Of a DNA stretch of 64,000 nucleotides, positions 11,340 to 23,400 are shown piece after piece. Below the pieces are notes generated by a model. That model was not told the origin of the DNA. It saw only the letters and a program-made list of their open reading frames with translations, and ran no database searches. The number at the start of each line of letters is the position of its first letter. The stretch's first letter is position 1. A program made the translations under genes and the position numbers. The stretch is from Corbicula japonica (Eukaryota; Mollusca; Bivalvia; Venerida; Cyrenidae): the NCBI GenBank assembly GCA_038501625.1, contig JAZAYU010000217.1, positions 729,001-793,000 of the forward strand, read 5' to 3'.

Positions 11340-11492
11340 TCATCCATTTTTGAACTTTGCCTTTAGAACTTGTGATTTTCTCCCTTTGGCGTTAGAATAA
11401 ACAAAATAGACGTCACTTCCGTCCTGGAACACTTCCCAGTCTGCAGACGGTTCCAGATACATTTGATTTACGGGTACAAACTTGTCAACGCC
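11340..11492 (-). CDS. TSPEAR: TSPEAR exon 10: last EAR repeat and stop
   Basis: Acceptor TTTTAATTTTTCAG on the minus strand, phase 0. Residues 620-669 run from GVDKFVPVNQ through ADWEVFQDGSDVYFVYSNAK to KFKNG and a TGA stop. This is the seventh, slightly shortened blade. Confidence 0.92.
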   Translation of the reverse strand, partial: GVDKFVPVNQMYLEPSADWEVFQDGSDVYFVYSNAKGRKSQVLKAKFKNG

Positions 11493-14400
11493 CTGAAAAA
11501 TTAAAATTAATACACTGTGTTAAACAAGAAAATGTAACCATCGTATGACAAAGGCCCTAGGTTACGAGTGTTCTATAGCGATGTGATGATTGTTGCTTAT
11601 TCTTGTTTTATTTGCATCTCTCTTCAGACTGTTTCTATTTTGCTTCGGAAAGCATTTGGTCTAGGGCGTGGCTATTACAAAAGCAGCGCACGAAGTTTTG
11701 TCTTGAGGCGTCACCCAGCACGTATGTTTAACTACGATTAGGCCGCCATTCGTTTTGACGTCAATATGGCTGTTCCACAGCAATTGAAAAGGCCGTAATA
11801 TCGCGAATTTTCATCAATTGTTTGATAATAATTGGGAATATTTAAGAGAGTAAATAAAACAATTAGATTGATTTTTATTAATTACCATTTATCATATTAT
11901 ATTAATATTTATTTATTATTAAAAAGCTAAACGTCAATCAGAGTTCAAGTAATTTAAACTACCAATTTGAAAACGTTTCAGTACTCTGATGAACGTGATA
12001 TACATGTATAACGATGTAATCCTTAAATAAAACAAATCGAATACGGTTTGAACAACTTGTACCTGCAATCTAAATATAGTTGTTAGCCTGTCTTGCTCGG
12101 AACCTCCATTCTGGGCGTTAGACAATATGAGGTAATTGTCATCTCCAATCGTAAAATGCTCCCAATCTATGGCACTGAAATTTAGAATTTCGAGTTCCTT
12201 AAATGAAATTGCATTTGTATTCGATGGCATGAACTTTGAAATTCATGGTTTTCGGTGAACAGCATTTCCACTGCGGGATACCGTATCCCGGATATTGCTC
12301 GATTTAATGAGGAGTTTCATCACATTTCGCGACTGTAAACGGAGAACACAGGTAAGTTTAGCGCCTATATTTTCCAACTACTTGCTATTTCATTGATTTC
12401 AATTGGTTTGAAATGTTTTCCGGTAGTATTTGTATCTCTGGAAGACATCACAGCAGAACAGGTTTTTGTAAAATTGATTAAATTACCCTTTAACGATCGG
12501 CTGCTCACTCGAAAATATTGACCTCGATGACTAAATAATCGTCAGAAATGATTATATAACTAAAAACAAAAAAAAAATGAATCGAGCATTTTTTCTCTTC
12601 TTAGCCCAAGTATGTTTAGTCCAAATTTCAGAAAAAAAATGAAACCCCAAAAAGATACAGACCCAAAAAGACACCAAAATGTGTACCGAGTATTGATTTT
12701 TAGTGTACCGAGTGTTGCTCATTAGCTCATTTTTAGTGTAAAATCGAGCAATATCCGGGATACGGTATCCCGCAGTGATTTCCTTGGGTACATAAGTTCG
12801 TCCGATTTCTTAAAATAAAATTTGTTTAATAGGGTCTTATTTGTACCTAAGGAATATTAATGTATTCACAGTTACACAACAAAGCCTCACATCGGTTACT
12901 TTCCCTTTTAGCTACAATAACCACTGCTACCATTTTTTTACAGAATTTTGGGGTTTTTTACCATGATAATAACTTATATATTTTTAATGACACCAGATTT
13001 TGTATTTTCTAGAACATTTAGAATAATAAAATTTATCACAAAACAATATATTTGTAGGTATCAAATTTTTCAATTATATTTATTATCATTAACAGGTTCG
13101 TTACGTCACCTGTGATGGCAGTGCTTTGCGCCAATCAAATCGCTGCAAGGAGGCTTATTTTATACACGGAAGATGGTAAGTCAAATTTCAGTTATATTGG
13201 GTCGTACACTTTGATTTAATTTCAAACCTTTGATCGTGCTAAGTAATCCCGATTTTCTGTATTTAAGCAATAACATGAAATAATAAAAAAATTTACTTTT
13301 ACACATATACAATTAAACGATCATTAAAACTATTATATCGATAGTAAGACATTAAAATAAATATTTAAAAAAACATTTCATTGCTCCCTTCTGCTTGTGA
13401 CACCTAAACACATTAAAAGATCAAGACTGCTATATTATTTTATTATAAATAAAACTTACGCGGGTGACCTTAAAAAATCCTCAAGAATTGCTTTCCAACG
13501 TAACTTTTATAATAAGTCATTCGTAATCAAATGTGTGACGTAAACAACGCTAGAACAGGTAGTGGAATTTCGTTGAGGGTTTTCCGCGTATTCAAATAAG
13601 TAAGCTCTAAAAATCGGACTATTTTCTGTAAAAAAATCGGACAATATTGTGTGAAAAATCGGACTATATTCTGTGAATAAATCGGACTATGGACTATGAA
13701 ATATTTATGTATATACAGCGAAAAAACGGAATAAATTCGGTAAAAAATGTACGGTGAAAAAAAAAATCGAATTATATTCTGTAAAAAATGACTAAATAAA
13801 AAATTTTCTGCTGATATTTCAAACAGACTAAGCTATTTTGTTTTTAGTTCATAAAATAAATACTTAATATACATACCTGTTCGTTTCAAATGTCTGAAAC
13901 TTAAAGAAAGCCCTTTTCAGAATGTCAAGCTTATAAATGGACGAATTAGTTTTGTATGTGTCTTGGTTCTGGAAGTTTTGCGGACCATAATTGTAGGCAT
14001 TGGCTACTGCAAGGTAGGCGTCTGAACCAATAGTAAAGTATTCCCAATCCGTTGCGCCGTTTGTCTGAAATTCAATGCGGTAAATATAAAATGCGCAACG
14101 GGAAAATTTGAACGAAACATATAGCAGAGGTAGAGTAAGTTTGACACACGATATCGGGACGGACAGGAGGACGGACGAATGAGGAAAAGCTATATGTCAG
14201 GTATAAAAAAATGCCGTATATTCTTATAGAAATGACTGTCAACAAATAGAAGAAGAACGAACTTTAAAAGCCACCGAACACGACAAAAATCTGTTTAACT
14301 GAGCCTGCTCATTGGCATTGTTAGTAATGGAAATGCATATTACAGTACACGCCGTAAAGTCCTGGGTTGATCGCTTCTAAATATTGACAGGTAGTGGTAG

Positions 14401-17400
14401 TCCAGTGGTATTGCGCTCGCTTGGGGAACGAGGGGTCTCGGGTTAGAGCCCCAGTCCGGCCGCTAATTTCCTTGAGCAAGAAATTAAGCCTTCATTGCTT
14501 CTATCCACCCAGGTTTATAAATGGCTACCTGTGAGGAATGTAAGCCAATGTTTCGTGGCTGCTTTCGGCGCCGATTGTTAACGGATGACTTATATCCAGT
14601 GATCAGGGGGTAAATGTGAAAATCGGGTGGATATGTTTCGTACTAACCAGATTATAAACTCATAACCTTTAACCTTTATTTACACAAATATAAAAATCCT
14701 GCCCAATGACCTTCAAATGAGTTAAGGTCAAAGGTTACAAGTCTAAGAGATAATGTTACAGTATTTACGAACCTCGATTGTCTGAAATGGAAGAAACTTA
14801 TCTTCCTGAAAGACATAGATGACGGATTCCATGAGAGTTGTCTTTCCATTAAAGGCTTGCGCAACCGCCAGGAAGTGATAATCTTTGACCCGGAAGTACG
14901 TCATATCGTAAGCACCTGTTGTGGTAATCATTTGGAACACTTCGAACTTCTTTGTTTTCCTGTTCCAGCGTAGTATCACAGAATCGACAACTTGCTTCGG
15001 ACCTTCAACAGCAACCCACGTGTTATTATATAGGAATGTATCTTATAAATTTGACGTTATTTTTTGAAATGATTCTTAAAGGTTATATAAAAGGAGGTTT
15101 AAACATTCTTACAGTTCATACATCGATGGAATACATTAAAGATATTCAATTCTCAAAAAAGAAATCAAATTTTACCTATGGCGTGATTTGCTATGGCGAG
15201 GTAGTGAGTATCTTCTATAGTAAAGAATTCCATGTCTCGTGCTGTGAACGTGCCAAACAATTGAAATTCTCGAAACTTCTTCCGGTGTCGATGCCATTTA
15301 TATATCGTGGAATTTGTCATCTTGCTCGTGTCGTTTCCATAATTAGCGACTGCTAGGTATGTCTGAAACGAAATTAACACCGAACACACTATTTTTGCAT
15401 ACCAGATCAGGTCATCCGGTGTAAACTGTTTTGGTGAGAACTCGGCAAAGCCTCGGTCCCGTAACAAAGGTTCATCCTCTGTGACATATTGTTCCATCTT
15501 CACCTCGCACTTATGCAAGATATTTATATTCACACCTCTCTAATATACAGTATAAAACTACAGTATTGGCATATTTTTTCATTTAAGGAATGATTCTTAT
15601 TTTGGTGCGGTTCATTCAGATTGGACGTGAACGCGAGAGCTGGCAAATCCATAAAGCGCGCTAGCGCTTTATGGTAAATTTGCCAGCTCTCGCGTGCACG
15701 TCCAATCTGCATGAACCGCACCAAAATAAGAATCATTACTTATATTTACATTTTATTCATTTTTTTTCTTTAAATAAACTTAAGTCGAACGCTTTCAAAA
15801 ATTAGTATTAAGTGAAAAGGGGGAGTAATACCTGAATACGTGGGAGTTTTCATTAGTAACAGCCATGACGTTAGTGACGTCATTACGGGTCATGCGATTC
15901 ATGCAAAATGAACCGAATTTTTTTAAACGAAGAAATCAATAGGAATGTAAATATTCAGATATAAACATCAATTGAAACAAGACCATTGTTTCCAAGCTCA
16001 TACGATGGTCTAAACAGCTACAATTATAGATAAAACGCATATACGGCTTCAAAAGCAGGTATTAAAAAAATCGAAGAATATGTTCAGCAACATATTTTTC
16101 TTTAATTTAATAGTACAATCATACAGAGCAAGTGTATACACAAATTTCTCGGGCGAAAGTAAATAAAATTTTATGAGCTGATAATTTTACTAAAACTAAA
16201 CATTGCCATTGTTAGAAACTTGGGATTTACGGCGCTATTTTTATTTGTTAACATGAAACAAGTTTTTTTTCCGCAAACAGTGACCCCCAGTGTGCCCTAG
16301 GATGAACCAAATGGATGTATCGGACTACAGTTTCACATCAATTTATTGTAAATGTATAGCGAAATGAATTTTGCGTGTTCGTAAACATACATAGATTTTT
16401 ACGCTTTAATAAAATAATAAATAAACTCACATTGTCCCCAATCATAAAATGACACCAGCACTGCGCAGACACTGACGGAAGTCGCTGGTATAACCGGAAC
16501 TGCTTCTCCACCCACTTATACAGACCGGAAACACCACGTGACCGACTGGTTCCCGGATTTGAGTTAGCAAATACAGCGAAAAGCCCTTCACCAGGGATGT
16601 GAAACAGCTCAACGTCAATGGAGGCTGAAGGTGTAATCAGGTCCTGATGCACCTCGAGATAGTCTAACTGTGCTGGCTGGCGCGGATCTGACATGGATTG
16701 GAAAAAAGAGCTAACGATCGCGAAAGTTTCCGATTTCACAATGTTACGATTTTTACGTGGGAACCGTTTGTATGCGGTACATCATTTTTAGGGTTGTTTT
16801 ATCTCAAGGAAATGTAAACTTCGATATAAGCTGGTAAAGGAGAGACTTTTTTGTTAAATAATACTTGTGAATCAACTTATATCGGTATCGAGTCCACGAC
16901 CGATTTTGCATAATGCGACCGTGTCATACAAACGATGTGCCCGTAAAATTCATAACGTTGTGAAATCGAAAACTACCGCAAAAGTCTTTAAAATATTGGT
17001 TTTTCATTTTCGATTAATTTATGCTTTGAACAGCACAAAAAACACTGGACACCAGGCATTTCAGTTACTGTTTTCATCTAAAAAAAATAGGTATTTGCAA
17101 TGAGTGGCTTCAATAAGTATGAAACAAATAGACCCCCTGTAAATAAAGACCATCTATGAATAAAGGACACATTATATTTGTTCCAAAGTCTTTTTCAAGA
17201 ACAAGTTCACCTGTGAAAAAGACCAACTGTCATAAAAGACCACTCTGCGTTTTGCCCTGAGCGATCTTTATAGACAGGTATGACTATAAGGGAGAAAAAG
17301 GGGAAATCCTTCTTATCTACGGATTTAGCGTAGACCTTAAGACGATTCCGGTACTTTTCCATTTCACGGCTTTATGAATTTTACGGGCACACCATTTGCA

Positions 17401-20400
17401 TGGCCTACGTGGTTTCATTGAAATGTAAACGTTGATATCAGTTGTCACGAGAAATGCATAATTTGTTCATTAATACTTTTGAATGCAATTATATCGGTCC
17501 TGATTGCAAATTTCGACCGTGTCATGCAAATGGTGTGCAGGTAAAAATTCATAACGTTGTAAAACCGGAAATTACTGCAATCGCCTTAAAGCACGGCGCA
17601 GATAATAATCACATACAAACCTTGTACGTCAGTTATGACGTGTTTCCAGATTCCGTTGACGCAGACCTTTAAAGATCGAGAGTACACGTCAAATGCGAGA
17701 TTGCCAACGTCCATCCACTTACAGCCTGACCAGTCCGGACCAACAGTGTCGTAACTTGAAATTGGCGATTCTGTCGAAAAGCAATTCGTTATAAAATACA
17801 CTGACCAGTCCGGACCAACAGTCTCGTAACTTGAAATTGGCGATTCTGTCGAAAAGCAATTCGTTATAAAATACAAATTCATAGGTCAAAATGACTATGT
17901 CCTTCTTTACAGTAAAATGACCTTACGCAACGGAATTTATCGGAGATGTGATGGCCTAGTAAACGAATTTGTTTCATCGTTTCGCTACAAACCCCTCCAG
18001 TCCGTTTGGACAGATGTATATTTCTGAAATTTAAGGTCCTATCTAACCACTAATATCACAGTGAAATAAGCCAAAAGATTGAATTTAGCCAAAAGATTGC
18101 ATTTAGCCAAAATATTAAATTAAGCCAAAAGTTTCTAGAACTTAATGATGTTCAACTGTGATATTTCATTTTTTTTCTCCCAACAATAGACGCACCAAAT
18201 GCAAAGTATTTAAAATATTGTACCTGGCATAGTTGGAATTCGGTTGTCCATATAAGCACTTCTTGGGGTTCGAGGCGGACATGTCCTGCGTGCAACGTCC
18301 GCTCCGGGGACAAATATTACGTCTTTCAATAAACCCTGAAATCATTTGCTAAACGTTTAAAGTGAATGTTGACTAACATTAGCCGGAAAGAAACTCTAGT
18401 AGTATCTGGTAATATAGAGTTGTCAACCTTATCACATTTAAGAAGCTGTGCATGCCTTATCACATGGTCAGTTAGTACCCACACTCCTAAAATAAAGTTA
18501 TACATTTAATCGTAGTTAGAACACAATCTGTAGTTCTTTTCATTATTTTTACATCATAGAGACATAGTAACATAACATAAATGACATGCTATAGAATATA
18601 GGATAAAGTGGATAGGAAAAAAGAAATATCAATTAAATTTTAAACTTGAAGTTAATATTCATTTTACCCTTGAAAAAATAAGTTTGATTTGATAACCAAT
18701 AAAGTTGACTTAAAACAACACGTGACTCACGACAATCGGATTTTAAACCCTTGAAAATTCTCAGACTGGTTTTCAAAAGCGAATCCTTGCATGTATCAGA
18801 GTTTCACCAAAGCCAGGCGAAGCATGAAATGAAAATGAACGAGAGTTTCAACTTTACACAGGGGTTATACCTGGCCATGGTAAATCTCTTATTCGTATAC
18901 AATTAAAAAAACTAGGTCTTCGGTAATACTCCTTAACAAGAACGTGTCATCAAAATAATGAAACGCGTTAAAGTTTATTTTAAACTTGTTTGACCAGTTT
19001 AACTGTAAGATATAATGAGAAAGAGTTGTAAAGCGAAACCCCGCTATTAACACCACCTTTTGGACAGTAAAAGTTGTCTAAAAACTAAAGACCACTACGA
19101 AAAAGTGGTCTTCATTTTGGGAGTAGAATATAGTGCCAAACTGTCAAAAATGGGACACCGAAATGGTGCTTATTATTGAGGTAGTATTAATTTCGGTTGG
19201 TCTTAATGAGGGGTTTTACTGTATTGTAAATAGTTCTAACGGCTGCCTTCAATTGTCGTATATTCATAAACATGTACATGAATGCGGTCTCCCATGAGAA
19301 ATAAAGAACACAGGTACACTAGCATAAGCAGAAAAAAAGAACATACATTTAAAGTTTCTTTAAGTCATTTGATATAGGGAAATCTTTCAGCGAAAGCGGA
19401 ATGATTAAAGTCCATAAATCAACGAATTGAGAAAGCAATATATCACTTTTAAGATTTTTAAGCTAAAAATGTTCATCTTTTCCACTTAATTAAGGGGTAA
19501 TTTGTCGGGTTTCAACGCATTACAAACAATTACCCTAATACCCGATTATTATCCTAAACCGTAAATCGAGCATAGCTAAGTGACCACACTTGATTGATAG
19601 CCGTCGAGAATAATGTTCTCATTCAACATGACATACCATGATATCCAATGTTAAACACAAATAGAAGAAATTGATATGTAAGACATTGTAACTGCCACTT
19701 TTAAAGCACCGCTACATAAATATTAAGTATATAGCCTATTATTTTGGCCTACCGCAAATTATTTATTGACCGTCATTTCAAATCTTAAGTACATTTGACA
19801 CAGCCACAAAAACCAAAGCAATGCTCGATCCCGCCTGAAATGTCTTGTCACATAACAGAAAGGACCACACTCGTCTGCTTTTTCAGTACAGATAAAAAAG
19901 CGCAGCCGAGGTCACCAAAATAGGTCATTTTGGTTCACAGGACAAACGGTTATGAAAATGAAAACATGTCACAGTTTGAAGGGCCATGTGCTTAAGACCG
20001 CTGGATTTTGGAATTTTTGACTGTAAGAGTTCCTGACACGTGGTAAACACGTGGAGTGAGAGTCTCAGAAAAGTGGACCACGTCATGTCAATCATTTAGA
20101 TTGAAATAAACAGTCACTCATTTTGGGAGCGTCACGGGAAAAGGTACCTTCGGACAGTTGACGTCAATGCTTGAAATAACGTCATAAAGTTAAGCTGACG
20201 ACATTAATTATTATGCATAATTTGCGTTAAAAATATCATTTTATTGTTAAAATGTGTAAGAAAAGCACTTGTTAGTTATGAGAAATTTAAAAATAGTTGT
20301 TAGTTCTTTCTAAATATACTAACACTTAAAATGTCACAAAATATGACCGAATGTACCTTTTCCCGTGGCGTGCCCCATTTGATGTTTAAATATTCTCAGA

Positions 20401-23400
20401 AAAATGTTTGGTGAGATTAGCCTCACGACAAAAATCAATTTATTTATAAGGCTGAATTTGTCAGTTAATAATTATATAGATGTTTTTTTTAATACGCGTC
20501 CACAATTTAATCTGATAGATTATAGCTGAGGGAACGTTGAAAGTAGCAAAACAGAGGTTACATTTATTTTTCATTGTTATTGTATCTTGTTTGTGCCGTG
20601 TAGCGTAAAAAGTCTCTCCGTACATTCAATCAGTGATGTTATGAATTACGCCCTTTGAGAGCCGTTGAGCAAAATGTATATATGTGTGTAAATATTGTGC
20701 TGCGCTCAACCCGGCACTAGGCGGCGTGAACAGTAATACGCATTTCCATTACTGCCCATAAACAAACTCAACCATATCGAGACTTCAATACCGGACGTTT
20801 GTCGCGTTCGGTGGCTTTCAAAATTCTTTTTTTTCCATCTATTCAATTTAGTAATAGGACAGATCAGTAGAAACTTTTAATGAAATTATCACTGAAATTC
20901 TACCCCCACCCCCCCCCCCCACACACACACACACACAGGGAGAGAAGTACACAAACGACGTTCTTAATGAACTCCCATGACGGTGTGGCCTAAATGTATC
21001 CGAATAACGATACAATTCAATCCTTAAAATTAATCACCGGGCCACGCGTTGAGTGTCAGGGGGTTACATCCTTGCTTTGAAGACAACCCTGTCATGATAC
21101 TGAAATGTCTTCCTAATGAAAATACACGAATACAGGTAGATGGGACAGATAACTGAGTCTTTGAAAATAACCTTGTTGTAACGATATACTGCGAGATAAG
21201 AAAAACTGATGCTCAATTTGTCAATATAATTACAGGGTAGGGAATCCGCAGACATCGGTTAATAACACTAAACAACAATTGCTGTGATTAATTCCTAGGG
21301 TAAAAACCAGTCAAATAGTTCACGTTTTGAAGAAAATGTAATTGTTTACGTACAGTGTTTCGAAACTGACAGTTTAAAGGTGGAAAGTGAACAAGTACCT
21401 AATGATGGATGTAATTGCGAAGCAGTTTTCTGTCAAATAAAGGTTATGCTCAAAATGTATTTTAGAGACGATTGAAATTTGTAAACTCAAAAGTTGATTC
21501 ACTAGTAATATTTAAGAAAGAAAGTCTATCCCTTGCTAAAAGATTAAGACATTTTACATTCACTTAAAACAAAACAACCCTAAAAAGGACGTAATAGGGA
21601 AACACTCTTTCCCATATTTTTGTAGGCCAAAGTCTAGGCTTTGTACCACTAAATTTCGATTTTGGATAAAGGCTGTCGCGTTATGAACTTTAGATTCATT
21701 TCGTATTTCTTGCTTATAGCACTTTAATATGCGTAAATTAATGTGATATTTATCTTTGCCACAAAAGCTTAACATGCTTCATCGCAGTGTTTTATTTATT
21801 CGACAATAAAAATTTAAAGCTATGGCCACAGTGACTCTGTGACCTATGGAAAAGAGTAGCACCCGCTAGAAATTTGTAAACTCAATCGTTGAACAGAGTT
21901 GATTTACGAGTATTAGTAAAGAAAGAAAGTCTATCCCTTGCTAAAAGATTAAGGCAAGTTACATTCACTTGAAACAGAACAACCCTTTAAAGGACGAAAG
22001 AATTGCAAACGGTGCTCATGAAATATTTGTATTATGTAAAATCGGAAACGATACTGACCCAGTCTTCTGACTGATATTTCACAAACTTTGTATTTGAATC
22101 TTTCGAAGTGTCGTGCTGTAAATAAGCCCAGAACACCAACAAGAAGTGACCGTAAACAAAATTTTATTCGCGGTAATAAAAATTATGAGCATTATAAAAG
22201 GAGCAAACTTTTAAAGCGGCATTACTTCAATTTAACCCGCTCTTGTATGAAATATTACATGTATTTGGAACTAGAGGCACAAATTTGCAGCATTAGTTCG
22301 GGCTAATAAAATTTTCTAAAATAAATTTGGTACGCTCGACTAAAAGCGAAAGTAGGATTTCCGAAACGTCACAAAAATCGAGATCGCGCATGAAGTGGTG
22401 TCTTCGTCGGTGCTAAATATAGCTCCATTATAATTGGCTTCTTAAAAGTTCGTTAACTATAATTTAAAAATATCATTGAAAATCCTGTCTATAAGAAAGA
22501 ATTCGATCGGACCTTTTGTGTTCTGTTAGAGAGTTTATATATTGGAGTCTAGATGGACAAATATGATATTCTTACTTAAGTTTAGGGCTGGGGCTTTAAG
22601 GTGACTTACCTGGAAAGCGGTCTCGCATGTAGAACATTTTCCAATATTTATAAAAGAATCAGCTACGTCTAAAAGAGTTGGGAAGCTTCGACGTAATTTC
22701 TTTCTTCTACTTTTTAAACAGTCCGTTGTCATGGATATATGACTTCCGGTAATACTGAACCCGACTGTATGCCATTTATTGTCAGTCAGAGCTGAGTTTC
22801 TAAAAATAACTTCCTTATCATTAAAAGTGAATTCTATCTTTTTACTAGATATACACACTGATATATACACTTTCTGTTCTTTTGTCACAGAGAAAATGCA
22901 TTCTTTTTTTAGAAAAGAACGACCATGTTTAAGAGTAAAAAATACTGAAAATTCCTCCGAGAAAAACTGGCAAGATTTAAAGACAGTCTGCACCGGAAAC
23001 CGGATTTCCTGGGAGTCTGGGAGAAATTGAAGAGCGTGCACGTGACTACTGACGTCATAGACGACGCTGACACCTTGCGGTAGGAATCCAAGACTCGGAA
23101 TAGCCTCTTCAACTAGATTTACTGGCCCGATATCTACAGTAGAAAATAATTTGAGCATTGAAAACAGACGTTTTTGGCTATGTAACATGGTGATAGAAGC
23201 AAGCGATTTTGTTGATATTTCTTTCAAATTACGAATTGAAAATGTTTTGTCTTCCCCAAAAAGAATCGAATCCTATTCGATTTCTTGTATTAAGTTGCCT
23301 GGTGACGTCACAGGATGAAAATATCAAATGTACTAAAAGTCCAACATTTTGAATAATTCACACCTTGGTTGGAGGTTATAAAGCTGAGATTGGAAACCAG

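Noticed and set aside
22779..23030. Plus-strand open frame opposite TSPEAR exon 2
   Set aside because: Antisense shadow of a well-supported exon.
23134..23227. Upstream extension of TSPEAR exon 2 as an alternative N-terminus
   Set aside because: The frame is open but has no signal peptide; a good acceptor at 23134 and a phase-matched signal-peptide exon at 26917 explain the gene better.
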